From Scatomorpha merdavium (GTDB lineage: Bacteria; Bacillota; Clostridia; Oscillospirales; Oscillospiraceae), in NCBI GenBank assembly GCA_018711415.1, contig DVIJ01000004.1:1-64000 (forward strand): a stretch of DNA of 64,000 bases, written 5' to 3'. The notes under the pieces were generated by a model. That model was given only the letters and a program-made list of their open reading frames with translations. It ran no database searches and had not been told where the DNA came from. The position numbers and the translations under genes are program-made. Positions 33,467 to 42,157 of this stretch are shown here, piece by piece. Within the stretch, counting starts at the first letter, position 1; each line of letters opens with the position of its first letter.

Positions 33467-34084
33467 TCACCTGTCCAGCAGCTCCATCTCCGCGACGGAG
33501 ACCTCGTAGGCGACCTTCTCTATCGGGACGCCGTCCACGAGCTTTATGTAGGGCCGGCTCTGGACCCTCCCGCTGAGACCTATCCTGTCTCCGATGGAGA
33601 GGGAGCCGGCCTCGCGCGCCCGGCGTCCCCAGCAGATGCAGGGCAGGTAGTCCGAGCGGCCGCAGCGCCGGTTCACGGCGAGCATTAGGTCGCAGATGTC
33701 GCGGCCCATGGGCGTGACGCGCAGGTTCGGCGGCTTGCAGAGCGTGCCGGCCAGGCTGATTCGGTTGAGGTCCTCTCCCTGGTCGAAGCGCAGCTCCCGG
33801 GCGAATGCGGTGATGACCAGCCTGGCGCCCTCGCCGCGCCGGTTGTTGAAGGAGCGCAGCTCGCCCCGGACGTAGATCCCGCCGGACTCGTCCGGCAGGA
33901 CGGCGGATTCCAGCAGCGACTGCCGCGCGATGACGTTTATGCGGTCCGCCGCGCCCGACAGGCGCCGGGTCTCGACGGGAAAGACAAAGAACCGCTCGCC
34001 GCGGCTCATGTGCGAAAACTGCGGGGCAGCCGCCAGGGCGCCGCGCAGCTCCAGGTCGTTTCTCAAAACAATGCTCTCGTCCAT
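33467..34084 (-). CDS. SSB-like protein with two OB-fold halves
   Basis: A 205-aa single-stranded-DNA-binding-like protein. The C-terminal half (from LNRISLAGTLCKPPNLRVTP, with DICDLMLAVNRR and DYLPCICWGRRA) is clearly SSB/PriB-like. The N-terminal half (NDLELRGALAAAPQFSH through YVRGELRSFNNRRGEG) has the same strand pattern, so the protein looks like an internal duplication. It lacks the acidic C-terminal tip that recruits partners in true SSB. GGAGG is 9 bases before the ATG. Role in replication or repair is inferred. Confidence 0.75.
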   Translation of the reverse strand: MDESIVLRNDLELRGALAAAPQFSHMSRGERFFVFPVETRRLSGAADRINVIARQSLLESAVLPDESGGIYVRGELRSFNNRRGEGARLVITAFARELRFDQGEDLNRISLAGTLCKPPNLRVTPMGRDICDLMLAVNRRCGRSDYLPCICWGRRAREAGSLSIGDRIGLSGRVQSRPYIKLVDGVPIEKVAYEVSVAEMELLDR

Positions 34085-34174
34085 GCCCTTGCCTCCGTAT
34101 CGTCGGATGCCCCCGCTCCGGCGGACGCGCCGCGCCGTGTCCGGGGGTCATAAGCAAGATATTCGAAACCGAGC

Positions 34175-34203
34175 TTGTATATTCCGGCGCGGCGTATTAT
34201 AAT
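34175..34203 (+). promoter_or_regulatory. Predicted promoter of deoC
   Basis: -35 TTGTAT (34175-34180), 17-base spacer, consensus -10 TATAAT (34198-34203), 28 bases before the deoC ATG. Confidence 0.72.
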
Positions 34204-34231
34204 GGCCAAAACAGGATAAGGAGAACTTGAA

Positions 34232-34915
34232 ATGGAGCTTAAAGACATACTTTCCCGCTGCGACCACACCCTGCTCCGGGTAGACGCCGGGGAGGACGAG
34301 ATCCGCGCCATATGCGACCAGGCGGTGAAGTATTCCTGCGCCTCGGTCTGCATCCCGCCCTGTCACGTGAAGGGGGCGAGCGGCTACCTGGCCGGCCGGG
34401 TCCCGGTCTGCACGGTCATAGGCTTCCCGAACGGCTATATGACCACCGCCGCCAAGGCCTTCGAGGCCGCGGACGCCGTGAAGAACGGCGCGGACGAGAT
34501 AGACATGGTCGTGAACCTCGCCATGGTGAAAGACGCCGCCTGGAGCTCCGTTTCGGAGGACATCAGGGCCGTGCGCGCCGCCTGCGAGGGGAAGGTCCTG
34601 AAGGTCATCATAGAGTGCTGCCTGCTCACGGACGACGAAAAGCGTATGCTCTGCCGCATCGTGTCGGACTCCGGCGCGGACTTCATAAAGACCAGCACTG
34701 GCTTTTCGACAGGCGGGGCCACGCGCGAGGATGTGGCGCTGCTGCGCGCCTGCTGCGACAGCAAGATAAAGGTCAAGGCCGCGGGCGGGATAAGCTCGCT
34801 CGAGGACGCCGAGGACTTCATAAAGCTCGGTGCGGACAGGCTCGGCACCAGCCGGATAGTGAAGCTCGCCATGGAGCTTGAGAAGGCCGAGGGCGCTCCG
34901 GAGGAGGATTACTGA
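34232..34915 (+). CDS. deoC: Deoxyribose-phosphate aldolase
   Basis: Cleaves 2-deoxyribose 5-phosphate to acetaldehyde and glyceraldehyde 3-phosphate, the last step in deoxynucleoside catabolism. The 227-aa class I aldolase has Asp91 (ADEIDMVVN), Schiff-base Lys153 (DFIKTSTGF) and Lys182 (KVKAAGGI). Length is standard. AAGGAG lies 8 bases before the start. It is separate from deoD (45045), so deoxynucleoside salvage is split between two loci. Its stop shares one base with the next gene start (TGATG). Confidence 0.96.
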   Translation: MELKDILSRCDHTLLRVDAGEDEIRAICDQAVKYSCASVCIPPCHVKGASGYLAGRVPVCTVIGFPNGYMTTAAKAFEAADAVKNGADEIDMVVNLAMVKDAAWSSVSEDIRAVRAACEGKVLKVIIECCLLTDDEKRMLCRIVSDSGADFIKTSTGFSTGGATREDVALLRACCDSKIKVKAAGGISSLEDAEDFIKLGADRLGTSRIVKLAMELEKAEGAPEEDY

Positions 34916-35271
34916 TGAACGACAGACGCCGGGGCCGCCGCGTGACCTACCGGCCCAGCCGTGCGAGCGGCGTTGTGGGAATCGTGGGCGGCTGCATTTT
35001 TCTGCTCATCGGCATCCTTGTCGCCATTCCGAACCTCGGTGCCTTCGGCGCGCTCTGGACGGCGATGGCCGCGGCCATAACGGGCTATAACGCCTATGTG
35101 GTCTTTGGGAAGAAATACATCGGCCCGGAGATCCGCATAGAGGACGAGGACGGCGCCGGGCAGGACGAGCCGGAGGAGCGGCTGCGCAAACTGCGCGAGC
35201 TCTACGACCAGCGGCTCATAACGGAAGAGGAATACGAGGAAAAGCGGAAAAAGATCCTCGAGGAACTCTAA
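34915..35271 (+). CDS. SHOCT-domain membrane protein
   Basis: A 118-aa protein with a basic N-terminus, two membrane helices (about 19-38 and 46-64) and a C-terminal SHOCT motif, LRKLRELYDQRLITEEEYEEKRK, a short helical pair found at the ends of many small membrane proteins. Function unknown. Translation is coupled to deoC through the TGATG overlap. It ends 6 bases before the infC promoter. Confidence 0.85.
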   Translation: MNDRRRGRRVTYRPSRASGVVGIVGGCIFLLIGILVAIPNLGAFGALWTAMAAAITGYNAYVVFGKKYIGPEIRIEDEDGAGQDEPEERLRKLRELYDQRLITEEEYEEKRKKILEEL

Positions 35272-35277
35272 AAGGGC

Positions 35278-35306
35278 TTGACAAGGCGGCGCCGTTCTGA
35301 TATATT
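35278..35306 (+). promoter_or_regulatory. Predicted promoter of infC-rpmI-rplT
   Basis: Perfect -35 TTGACA (35278-35283), 17-base spacer, -10 TATATT (35301-35306). It drives a structured leader of about 165 bases before infC. Confidence 0.82.
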
Positions 35307-35312
35307 AACTAG

Positions 35313-35447
35313 GCTCAAAACAAAGAAGAACGGTGTCCGCCGTCCTCACCCGGCCGCAAGAGCGCGCCGCGGTCAATAACATACCCGCCCCGAGTGGGCG
35401 GCAGAGTGTTGTTTCGGCGCGGATATCGAAAGATGTCTGCGTTTTTT
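35313..35447 (+). promoter_or_regulatory. Structured infC leader with attenuator (L20-leader type)
   Basis: The leader can fold two ways. A long-range stem CGCGCCG (35363-35369) with CGGCGCG (35415-35421) encloses hairpin CCGCCC/GGGCGG (35385-35401). Alternatively bases 35416-35427 pair with 35432-35443 around a GAAA loop, followed by T6 (35442-35447), an intrinsic terminator. The two share bases 35416-35421. In Bacillus subtilis the same operon is controlled by ribosomal protein L20 through leader attenuation; the shared layout supports the same logic here. Confidence 0.72.
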
Positions 35448-35478
35448 GCTAGGCTGGAAGATTTTGCGGGAGGTGTTT

Positions 35479-36063
<585 letters not shown>

Positions 36064-36091
36064 GCAAACCAAGGGAAGGAGAAATATAGCC

Positions 36092-36289
36092 ATGCCGAAA
36101 CTGAAAACCCACAGCGGCGCGAAAAAGAGGTTCAACCTCACGAAATCGGGCAAGGTAAAGCGTGCTCACGCCTTTAAGAGCCACATTCTCACCAAAAAAG
36201 ACACCAAGCGCAAGAGAGGCCTCCGTCAGGGCGCCTACGCGGACGTGACGAACGAGTCCGCTATCAAGCGCATGATCCCGTATAAATAA
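36092..36289 (+). CDS. rpmI: 50S ribosomal protein L35
   Basis: A 65-aa, very basic protein beginning MPKLKTHSGAKKRFNLTKSG and ending ESAIKRMIPYK. It sits in the standard position between infC and rplT, with AAGGAGAAAT before the start. Confidence 0.98.
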   Translation: MPKLKTHSGAKKRFNLTKSGKVKRAHAFKSHILTKKDTKRKRGLRQGAYADVTNESAIKRMIPYK

Positions 36290-36306
36290 GAGGAGGTCGC
36301 AGCGAA

Positions 36307-36660
36307 ATGGCCAGAGTCAAAGGCGCGATGATGACGCGCAAGAGAAGAAATAAGATGCTTGGTCTCGCGAAGGGCTACTGGGGCAGCAAGTCCCGCCACT
36401 TCAAGATGGCCAAGGAACAGGTGATGAAGTCCGGCCGCTACGCCTACGCCGGCCGCAAGCAGAAGAAGAGAGACTTCCGTCAGCTGTGGATCACCCGTAT
36501 AAGCGCCGGCTGCAAAGCCAACGGCATGAACTACTCCACCTTCATGCACGGTCTCAAGAAGGCCGGTATCGACATGAACCGCAAGATGCTCTCCGAGACC
36601 GCCATCCACGACGCCGCCGCCTTCACCGCCCTCTGCGAGAAGGCCAAGGCCGCCCTGTAA
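36307..36660 (+). CDS. rplT: 50S ribosomal protein L20
   Basis: A 117-aa early-assembly 23S rRNA-binding protein and the likely autoregulator of its own operon. It begins MARVKGAMMTRKRRNKMLGL and carries RKQKKRDFRQLWITRISAG. It lies 17 bases after rpmI with a GAGGAGGT ribosome-binding site. Confidence 0.98.
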   Translation: MARVKGAMMTRKRRNKMLGLAKGYWGSKSRHFKMAKEQVMKSGRYAYAGRKQKKRDFRQLWITRISAGCKANGMNYSTFMHGLKKAGIDMNRKMLSETAIHDAAAFTALCEKAKAAL

Positions 36661-36675
36661 AAAGGCAAAAAGATA

Positions 36676-36709
36676 CCCCCGCGCCGAAAGGGCGCGGGGG
36701 GTTTTGTTT
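36676..36709. terminator. Terminator of the rplT operon, probably bidirectional
   Basis: A 10-bp stem CCCCCGCGCC / GGCGCGGGGG (36676-36700) with loop GAAAG is followed by GTTTTGTTTT on the plus strand. The minus strand reads TATCTTTTTG after the stem, so it can also end the beta-CASP gene. Confidence 0.87.
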
Positions 36710-38314
36710 TCACTTCATGTCGCGCAGGATGGCTTCGATGCGCTCGGTCCACTTTTTGAGCTCCTTGTTCGGCCTGCCCTCGGCGGACTTTGCGGCGAGC
36801 AGCAGCCGCTCCGCTGCGGAGATGAAAGCCGCGAGGTAACGGTTCATGGGCTTCTTCGCCGCCGTATCGCTCCGCTTCACGGGGACGGGCGGGGCCTCGT
36901 AGAGGAATTCGCTCCGGGCGAGGTCGTAGACCGTGCCGCTGTAGGGCGCATAGGCCCGGCAGCCCAGGTCCTCGTTCAGGCAGCGGGTGAATTCGGCGCA
37001 GGCTCCGTCGTCGCCGTGGTTCACAAAGACCTGGCCCGGCCGCTTCTCAAAGCCCGAAAACCAGGCGATGAGCCCCTTCTTGTCCGCGTGACCGGAGACG
37101 CCCGGCAGCCAGCTTATCTCCGCCCGAACGGCGATGCTCTCGCCGAAGAGCTTGACCTCCTTCGCCCCGTCGTAGAGCATACGGCCGAGCGTACCCTCGG
37201 ACTGGTAGCCCACAAAGAGCACAAGGCTCTCCGCCCGCCAGAGGTTGTGCTTGAGGTGATGCCGTATCCGGCCCGCGTCGCACATGCCGGAGGCTGAGAT
37301 GATGACCTTCGGCTCCCTGTCCTCGTTTATGCGCTTGGACTCCTCGGAGCTGACGGAGACCTCCAGCCCGTCGAACACGAGCGGGTTTATGCCGCGGTTC
37401 AGGATTGCGCGGGTCTCGTCGTCGAGGAAGCTGGTATCGCACTGGAGAAAGACGCTCGTCGCCTCAATGGCGAGGGGACTGTCCACATATACCTTAAAGC
37501 CGTCGTGGCCCTTTACAAGGCCCTTTTCCTTTATTTCGCGGATGAAATAGAGCATCTCCTGCGTCCGGCCGACGGCAAAGGCCGGGATGACAACGTTCCC
37601 GCCCCTGTCGAGCGTGCGCTGGATCATCTGCGAGAGCGCGCCTATGTAGTCGGGCCGGCCCTCGCCGTGGGACCTGTCTCCGTAGGTGGACTCGATGACG
37701 AGGTAATCCGCCTCGCGGACCGTCTGCGGGTCACGCAGGATGGGCTGATTGGTGTTGCCGACGTCGCCGGAGAACACCAGCTTTTTCGTGACCCCGTCCT
37801 CCGTGAGCCAGAGCTCGATGCAGGCCGAACCCAGAAGGTGGCCGATGTCCGTGAAGCGCAGGACCACGCCCTCCGCAACGTGGACGGGCTCGCCGTAGGC
37901 GCAGGGGCGCAGGCGCTTCACCAGGGCCTCGACGTCGTCTATGTCGTAGAGCGGCTCGACGGGCGCGCCGCCGGCGCGCTTTGCCTTGCGGGTCTTGTAC
38001 TCGGCCTCGCTCATCTGGATGTGCGCCGAGTCGCGCAGCATGATGTCCGCGAGCGAGCAGGTCGCCGCCGTGGCGTAGACCGGCCCGGAAAAGCCGTTTT
38101 TCGCCAAAAGCGGCAGCTTGCCCGAGTGGTCTATGTGGGCGTGCGTCAAAAGCGCGAAGTCCACCTCTGCCGGGGAGACGGGCAGCTCCTGATTTTCGAA
38201 CATGTCCCGCCCCTGCTCCATGCCGCAGTCCACGATGAAACGCGTCTTGCCGACCTCTACCAGGGTGCAGCTTCCGGTGACCTCATGCGCCGCTCCCAGG
38301 AAAGTTATCTTCAA
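36710..38314 (-). CDS. Beta-CASP metallo-beta-lactamase-fold ribonuclease
   Basis: A 534-aa MBL-fold RNA hydrolase of the CPSF73-like group. The zinc motif HAHIDH is at 58-63, with FTDIGHLLGSACIEL and LVFSGDVGN supplying further ligands; the beta-CASP region includes VVIPAFAVGRTQEML and the RMMBL part SGHADKKGLIAWF. The C-terminal 60 residues form a basic helix that is an extra. It lies 15 bases after lepA in the same direction. An RNA processing or decay role is inferred; it is not RNase J-like in length or motif order. Confidence 0.9.
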   Translation of the reverse strand: MKITFLGAAHEVTGSCTLVEVGKTRFIVDCGMEQGRDMFENQELPVSPAEVDFALLTHAHIDHSGKLPLLAKNGFSGPVYATAATCSLADIMLRDSAHIQMSEAEYKTRKAKRAGGAPVEPLYDIDDVEALVKRLRPCAYGEPVHVAEGVVLRFTDIGHLLGSACIELWLTEDGVTKKLVFSGDVGNTNQPILRDPQTVREADYLVIESTYGDRSHGEGRPDYIGALSQMIQRTLDRGGNVVIPAFAVGRTQEMLYFIREIKEKGLVKGHDGFKVYVDSPLAIEATSVFLQCDTSFLDDETRAILNRGINPLVFDGLEVSVSSEESKRINEDREPKVIISASGMCDAGRIRHHLKHNLWRAESLVLFVGYQSEGTLGRMLYDGAKEVKLFGESIAVRAEISWLPGVSGHADKKGLIAWFSGFEKRPGQVFVNHGDDGACAEFTRCLNEDLGCRAYAPYSGTVYDLARSEFLYEAPPVPVKRSDTAAKKPMNRYLAAFISAAERLLLAAKSAEGRPNKELKKWTERIEAILRDMK

Positions 38315-38329
38315 CTTGTGCCTCCCTTC

Positions 38330-40132
38330 TCACTCGTCCAGCTTGAGCACGGCGAGGAAAGCCTCGGTCGGTATCTGGACCGTGCCGAGCTGGCGCATCT
38401 TCTTCTTGCCCTCCTTCTGCTTTTCAAGCAGCTTTTTCTTTCTCGTAATGTCGCCGCCGTAGCACTTGGCGAGGACGTCCTTGCGCAGGGCCTTGACAGT
38501 CTCGCGCGCGATTATCTTGCCGCCTATCGCGGCCTGCACCGGCACCTCGAAAAGCTGGCGCGGGATGTTCTCCTTGAGCTTTTCGCAGAGCTTGCGCGCG
38601 CGGGGGTAGGCCTTGTCCTTGTGCGCGATGAAGCTGAGCGCGTCCACCTGCTCGCCGTTTAAGAGCATGTCCACCTTCACAAGCTCCGAGGGCCGGTAGT
38701 CGGCCAGCTCGTAGTCGAGGGAGGCGTAGCCCTTGGTCCGGGCCTTGAGCGTGTCGAAAAAGTCATATATTATCTCGTTGAGCGGCATGAGATAGTGCAG
38801 CTCAACGAGCCTGGCGTCCAGGTACTGCATATTCTTATACTCGCCGCGCCTGTCCTGGCAGAGCGGCATGATGTTGCCGACGAACTCCTGCGGCGTGATG
38901 ATGGTGACGTTCACATAGGGCTCGCTGGCCTCCTCGATGGAGGCCGGGTCCGGGTAGTTGTGGGGGTTGTCCACGCGCACCATCGTGCCGTCGGTCTTTT
39001 TGACCTCGTAGATGACGGAGGGCAGGGTGGTGACGAGGTCAAGGTCGAACTCGCGCTCGAGCCGCTCCTGGATGACCTCCATGTGCAGCATCCCGAGGAA
39101 GCCGCAGCGGAAGCCGAAGCCGAGGGCGACGGAGCTCTCCGGCTCGTAGGAGAGCGAGGCGTCGTTGAGTTTGAGCTTGTCGAGGGCGTCGCGCAGGTCG
39201 GGGTATTTGGAGCCGTCCTCGGTGTAGATGCCGCAGTATACCATCGGCCTTGCCGGGGCGTAGCCGGGCAGGGGCTCCGCGGCGGGGCGCGCGGCCTCCG
39301 TGACCGTGTCGCCCACCTGGGTGTCCGCTACGTTCTTGATGCTGGCCGTGAGGTAGCCGACGTCGCCGGCGGCGAGTTCCGCGCAGGGCTCGAGCCGCGT
39401 GGGCCGCAGGTGGCCGACCTCCACGACCTTGTACACCGCGCCCGTGGCCATGAGCTTTATCTCCATGTCCTTGCGCACCCTGCCGTCCATTATACGCATG
39501 AGCACGATGACGCCGCGGAAGGAGTCGTACTGGCTGTCGAACACGAGGGCCTTGAGCGGGGCCTCCGGGTCTCCCTGCGGGGCAGGCACGCCCTTGACGA
39601 TCTCCTCGAGCACGGCGGGGATGTTTATGCCGTTCTTGGCGGAGATCTCCGGCGCCTCCATGGCCGGGATGCCGATGATGTCCTCGATCTCGGTCTTGGT
39701 GCGCTCCGGGTCCGCGGCGGGGAGGTCTATCTTGTTGATGACGGGCAGGATCTCGAGGTCGTGGTTCATGGCGAGGTAGGTGTTCGCCAGGGTCTGCGCC
39801 TCGACGCCCTGGGAGGCGTCCACGACGAGCAGCGCCCCCTCGCAGGCCGCGAGCGAGCGGGAGACCTCGTAGTTGAAGTCCACGTGGCCCGGCGTGTCGA
39901 TGAGGTTGAGCGTATACTCCTCGCCGTCCTCGGCCTTGTAGGAGAGGCCGACGGCGCGCGCCTTTATCGTGATGCCGCGCTCGCGTTCGAGGTCCATGTT
40001 GTCGAGTATCTGGCTCTCCATCTCGCGGCTCTCGACCGCGCCGCAGAGCTCTATGAGCCTGTCGGAAAGGGTGGATTTGCCGTGGTCAATGTGGGCAATT
40101 ATGGAAAAGTTCCTGATGTGGTCCTGTTTCAT
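38330..40132 (-). CDS. lepA: Elongation factor 4 (LepA)
   Basis: A 600-aa translational GTPase acting on stalled or assembling ribosomes. The G1 loop AHIDHGKST is at 13-21, with NLIDTPGHVDFNYEV (G3) and NKIDLP (G4); the LepA-specific C-terminal domain is present (TRKKKLLEKQKEGKKKMRQL). Its ATG overlaps the XRE gene stop by 4 bases. Length is the family standard. Confidence 0.98.
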   Translation of the reverse strand: MKQDHIRNFSIIAHIDHGKSTLSDRLIELCGAVESREMESQILDNMDLERERGITIKARAVGLSYKAEDGEEYTLNLIDTPGHVDFNYEVSRSLAACEGALLVVDASQGVEAQTLANTYLAMNHDLEILPVINKIDLPAADPERTKTEIEDIIGIPAMEAPEISAKNGINIPAVLEEIVKGVPAPQGDPEAPLKALVFDSQYDSFRGVIVLMRIMDGRVRKDMEIKLMATGAVYKVVEVGHLRPTRLEPCAELAAGDVGYLTASIKNVADTQVGDTVTEAARPAAEPLPGYAPARPMVYCGIYTEDGSKYPDLRDALDKLKLNDASLSYEPESSVALGFGFRCGFLGMLHMEVIQERLEREFDLDLVTTLPSVIYEVKKTDGTMVRVDNPHNYPDPASIEEASEPYVNVTIITPQEFVGNIMPLCQDRRGEYKNMQYLDARLVELHYLMPLNEIIYDFFDTLKARTKGYASLDYELADYRPSELVKVDMLLNGEQVDALSFIAHKDKAYPRARKLCEKLKENIPRQLFEVPVQAAIGGKIIARETVKALRKDVLAKCYGGDITRKKKLLEKQKEGKKKMRQLGTVQIPTEAFLAVLKLDE

Positions 40133-40437
40133 TTTTCGCTGTCCTCCGCAATATTTTCGGCCCGTTCCGCGAGGTCCCTGAGCTGACGGGCGAGCTCGCG
40201 CAGCTGCCAGCCCGCCGTGGGCGCGCCCGGCTCCGCCGTTCTGCCGAGCATATAGTCCGCCGAGACGCCGTAGTAGTCGCAGGCGCGGACGACGAAGTCC
40301 AGCCCGGGCTCTCTTATGCTTTTTTCGTAGTGGCTGAGCAGGGCCTGGCTGATGTGGAGCTCTGCGGCGGCGGTCCGCTGGCTCATTCCCCGCTCCCGGC
40401 GCAGCGCGCTCAGGACCTGGCCGAATGTACTGGACAT
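40129..40437 (-). CDS. XRE-family transcriptional regulator
   Basis: A 102-aa regulator with an N-terminal HTH_3 domain (about residues 6-62): LSALRRERGMSQRTAAAEL and ISQALLSHYEKSIREPGLD, then YYGVSADYMLGR. The rest is a coiled-coil helix (ELARQLRDLAERAENI) that may mediate dimerisation. It is the first gene before lepA, overlapping it by 4 bases, so the two are probably co-translated. The target is unknown; autoregulation is possible because its promoter faces pta. Confidence 0.9.
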   Translation of the reverse strand: MSSTFGQVLSALRRERGMSQRTAAAELHISQALLSHYEKSIREPGLDFVVRACDYYGVSADYMLGRTAEPGAPTAGWQLRELARQLRDLAERAENIAEDSEK

Positions 40438-40470
40438 GCGCTCCCTCCGCTCATTTTGATTACAAATAGT

Positions 40471-40499
40471 ATTATAACTTCCTCAAAGCCCCTTGTAAA
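40471..40499 (-). promoter_or_regulatory. Predicted promoter of xre-lepA
   Basis: Minus strand: -35 TTTACA (40499-40494), 17-base spacer, consensus -10 TATAAT (40476-40471). Confidence 0.8.
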
Positions 40500-40513
40500 C
40501 CCCCCTTCAGGGC

Positions 40514-40542
40514 TTGCAAAGCGGAGAGCGGGGTGGTAAAAT
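40514..40542 (+). promoter_or_regulatory. Predicted promoter of pta
   Basis: -35 TTGCAA (40514-40519), 17-base spacer, extended -10 TGGTAAAAT (-10 at 40537-40542). It is divergent to xre with 14 bases between the two -35 boxes. Confidence 0.7.
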
Positions 40543-40598
40543 TGGGGCTTGACAGGCAGGCGGAGCGTCCGCCAAATCAAGATGGAGGCTGTTGCACA

Positions 40599-41597
40599 AT
40601 GTTTGAGAATCTTATTGAAATACTCAAGAAAAACCCCAGGAAGATAGTCTACCCCGAAGGAACGGACGCCCGTATCCTCGAGAGCGCCGCAAGGCTCAAG
40701 GCCGGCGGCTTCCTCACGCCTGTGCTCATCGGCAACGCGGCCGAGGTCAAGGCCGCCGCGGCCAAGGGCGGCTTCGATATAGACGGCCTGGAGATCATAG
40801 ACCCCGATGATTACGCGGACTTCTCCGAGATGGTCGAGACGATGTTCACGCTGCGCAAGGGCAAGCTCAGCCGCGAGGACTGCGCCGCCGCCCTCAAGAA
40901 GTCGAACTACTTCGGCACCATGCTGGTCAAGATGGGCAAGGCGGACGCCCTGCTCGGCGGCGCCACCTACTCCACCGCGGATACGGTCCGCCCCGCGCTG
41001 CAGCTCGTAAAGACCAAGCCCGGCGCGCACCTCGTGTCCTCCTGCTTCGTGATGGTCCGCGGGGACGAGACCCTTGTCATGGGCGACTGCGCCATAAATA
41101 TCGACTATACGGACACCCTCGATAAAGACGGCAACGTCACGTTCTCCGCGGCGGACAAGCTCGCGGAGGTGGGCGTGGAGTGCGCCAGGACCGCCAAGGT
41201 GTTCGGAGTGGACCCGAAGGTCGCCTTCCTCAGCTACTCGACCAAGGGCAGCGGCCACGGCCCCGCCGTGGACCTCGCCCGCGAGGCCTGCCAGAAGGCC
41301 AAGGCCCTCGCCCCCGAGCTCGACATAGACGGCGAGATGCAGTTCGACGCCGCCGTCTCCCCCACCGTCGGCCAGCTGAAGTTCCCCGGCTCGAAGGTCG
41401 CGGGCTACGCCAACACCTTCATCTTCCCGGAGATCCAGTCCGGCAACATCGGCTACAAGATCGCCCAGCGCCTCGGCGGCTTCGACGCCTACGGCCCCAT
41501 CCTGCAGGGCCTGAACGCCCCGATAAACGACCTCTCCCGCGGCTGCAACGCCGAGGAGGTCTACCAGATGTCCATTATCACCGCCGCCCTCGCCTGA
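40599..41597 (+). CDS. pta: Phosphate acetyltransferase
   Basis: Converts acetyl-CoA and phosphate to acetyl phosphate in fermentative acetate formation. The 332-aa protein is the short form (no regulatory N-terminus): KIVYPEGTDARILESAARL, ADALLGGATYSTADTVRPAL, FLSYSTKGSGHGPAVD and QFDAAVSPTVGQLKFPGS. The ATG at 40599 follows GGAGG at about 10 bases. No acetate kinase gene lies beside it, so ackA must be elsewhere. It has its own promoter and terminator. Confidence 0.95.
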   Translation: MFENLIEILKKNPRKIVYPEGTDARILESAARLKAGGFLTPVLIGNAAEVKAAAAKGGFDIDGLEIIDPDDYADFSEMVETMFTLRKGKLSREDCAAALKKSNYFGTMLVKMGKADALLGGATYSTADTVRPALQLVKTKPGAHLVSSCFVMVRGDETLVMGDCAINIDYTDTLDKDGNVTFSAADKLAEVGVECARTAKVFGVDPKVAFLSYSTKGSGHGPAVDLAREACQKAKALAPELDIDGEMQFDAAVSPTVGQLKFPGSKVAGYANTFIFPEIQSGNIGYKIAQRLGGFDAYGPILQGLNAPINDLSRGCNAEEVYQMSIITAALA

Positions 41598-41607
41598 AGA
41601 ATCAAAC

Positions 41608-41641
41608 GCGCGCCGGAATGTCCTCCGGCGCGCATTTTTTT
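41608..41641 (+). terminator. Terminator of pta
   Basis: Stem GCGCGCCGG / CCGGCGCGC (41608-41633, plus one A-T pair) is followed by a run of seven T. Confidence 0.88.
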
Positions 41642-41647
41642 GCCTCG

Positions 41648-41679
41648 TGTGGATATATATAAAACATAAGGTATCCACA
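41648..41679. promoter_or_regulatory. Inverted pair of DnaA-box-like sites upstream of tspO
   Basis: TGTGGATAT (41648-41656) and GTATCCACA (41671-41679) face each other, each matching 8 of 9 bases of the DnaA box. They give an 8-bp inverted repeat with a 16-base centre containing the AT-rich TATATAAAAC. The right arm runs into the AGGAGG ribosome-binding site of tspO. It could be an operator, a DnaA site or an RNA hairpin. Confidence 0.5.
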
Positions 41680-41689
41680 GGAGGCGCGC

Positions 41690-42154
41690 ATGAAAAGATC
41701 CTACTATATCGTCTACCCCGCCATAGCCGTCGGCGTCGGTGCGCTGGCCGGGCTCATAACCCGGCAGAGCGTGAAGGAGGTCTTTCCGCTTCTGGAGAAG
41801 CCGCCGCTCTCGCCGCCCGCGGTGGTCTTTCCCATCGTGTGGACGGCGCTGTACATCCTGATGGGCGTGGGTCTCGCCGCGGTGAAAAACGCCGGCGGTC
41901 CGGAGTCCGCCCGGGCGGAGCGGCTCTGGTGGGCGCAGCTGGCGGTGAACTTCAGCTGGACTCTGGTGTTTTTCCTGGCCGGGGCCTACCTGGCGGCGCT
42001 TTTCGTACTCATCCTGCTTTTCGGCCTGGTCGTGGCGATGACTGCGGCCTTCGGCAAGCTGAGCCCTCCCGCCGCCCGGCTCCAGGCGCCCTATCTGCTC
42101 TGGCTGGCCTTCGCCGGCTACCTCAACGCAGGCATCTGGCTCCTGAACAGATAA
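41690..42154 (+). CDS. tspO: TspO/MBR family protein
   Basis: A 154-aa membrane protein with five helices, family of tryptophan-rich sensory proteins that bind tetrapyrroles and act in stress. Conserved are EKPPLSPPAVVFPIVWTALY in the first loop, AQLAVNFSWTLVFF and the C-terminal YLLWLAFAGYLNAGIWLLN. AGGAGG is 5 bases before the ATG. It lies alone between the pta terminator and the terminator shared with the tRNA. Confidence 0.94.
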   Translation: MKRSYYIVYPAIAVGVGALAGLITRQSVKEVFPLLEKPPLSPPAVVFPIVWTALYILMGVGLAAVKNAGGPESARAERLWWAQLAVNFSWTLVFFLAGAYLAALFVLILLFGLVVAMTAAFGKLSPPAARLQAPYLLWLAFAGYLNAGIWLLNR

Positions 42155-42157
42155 AAA

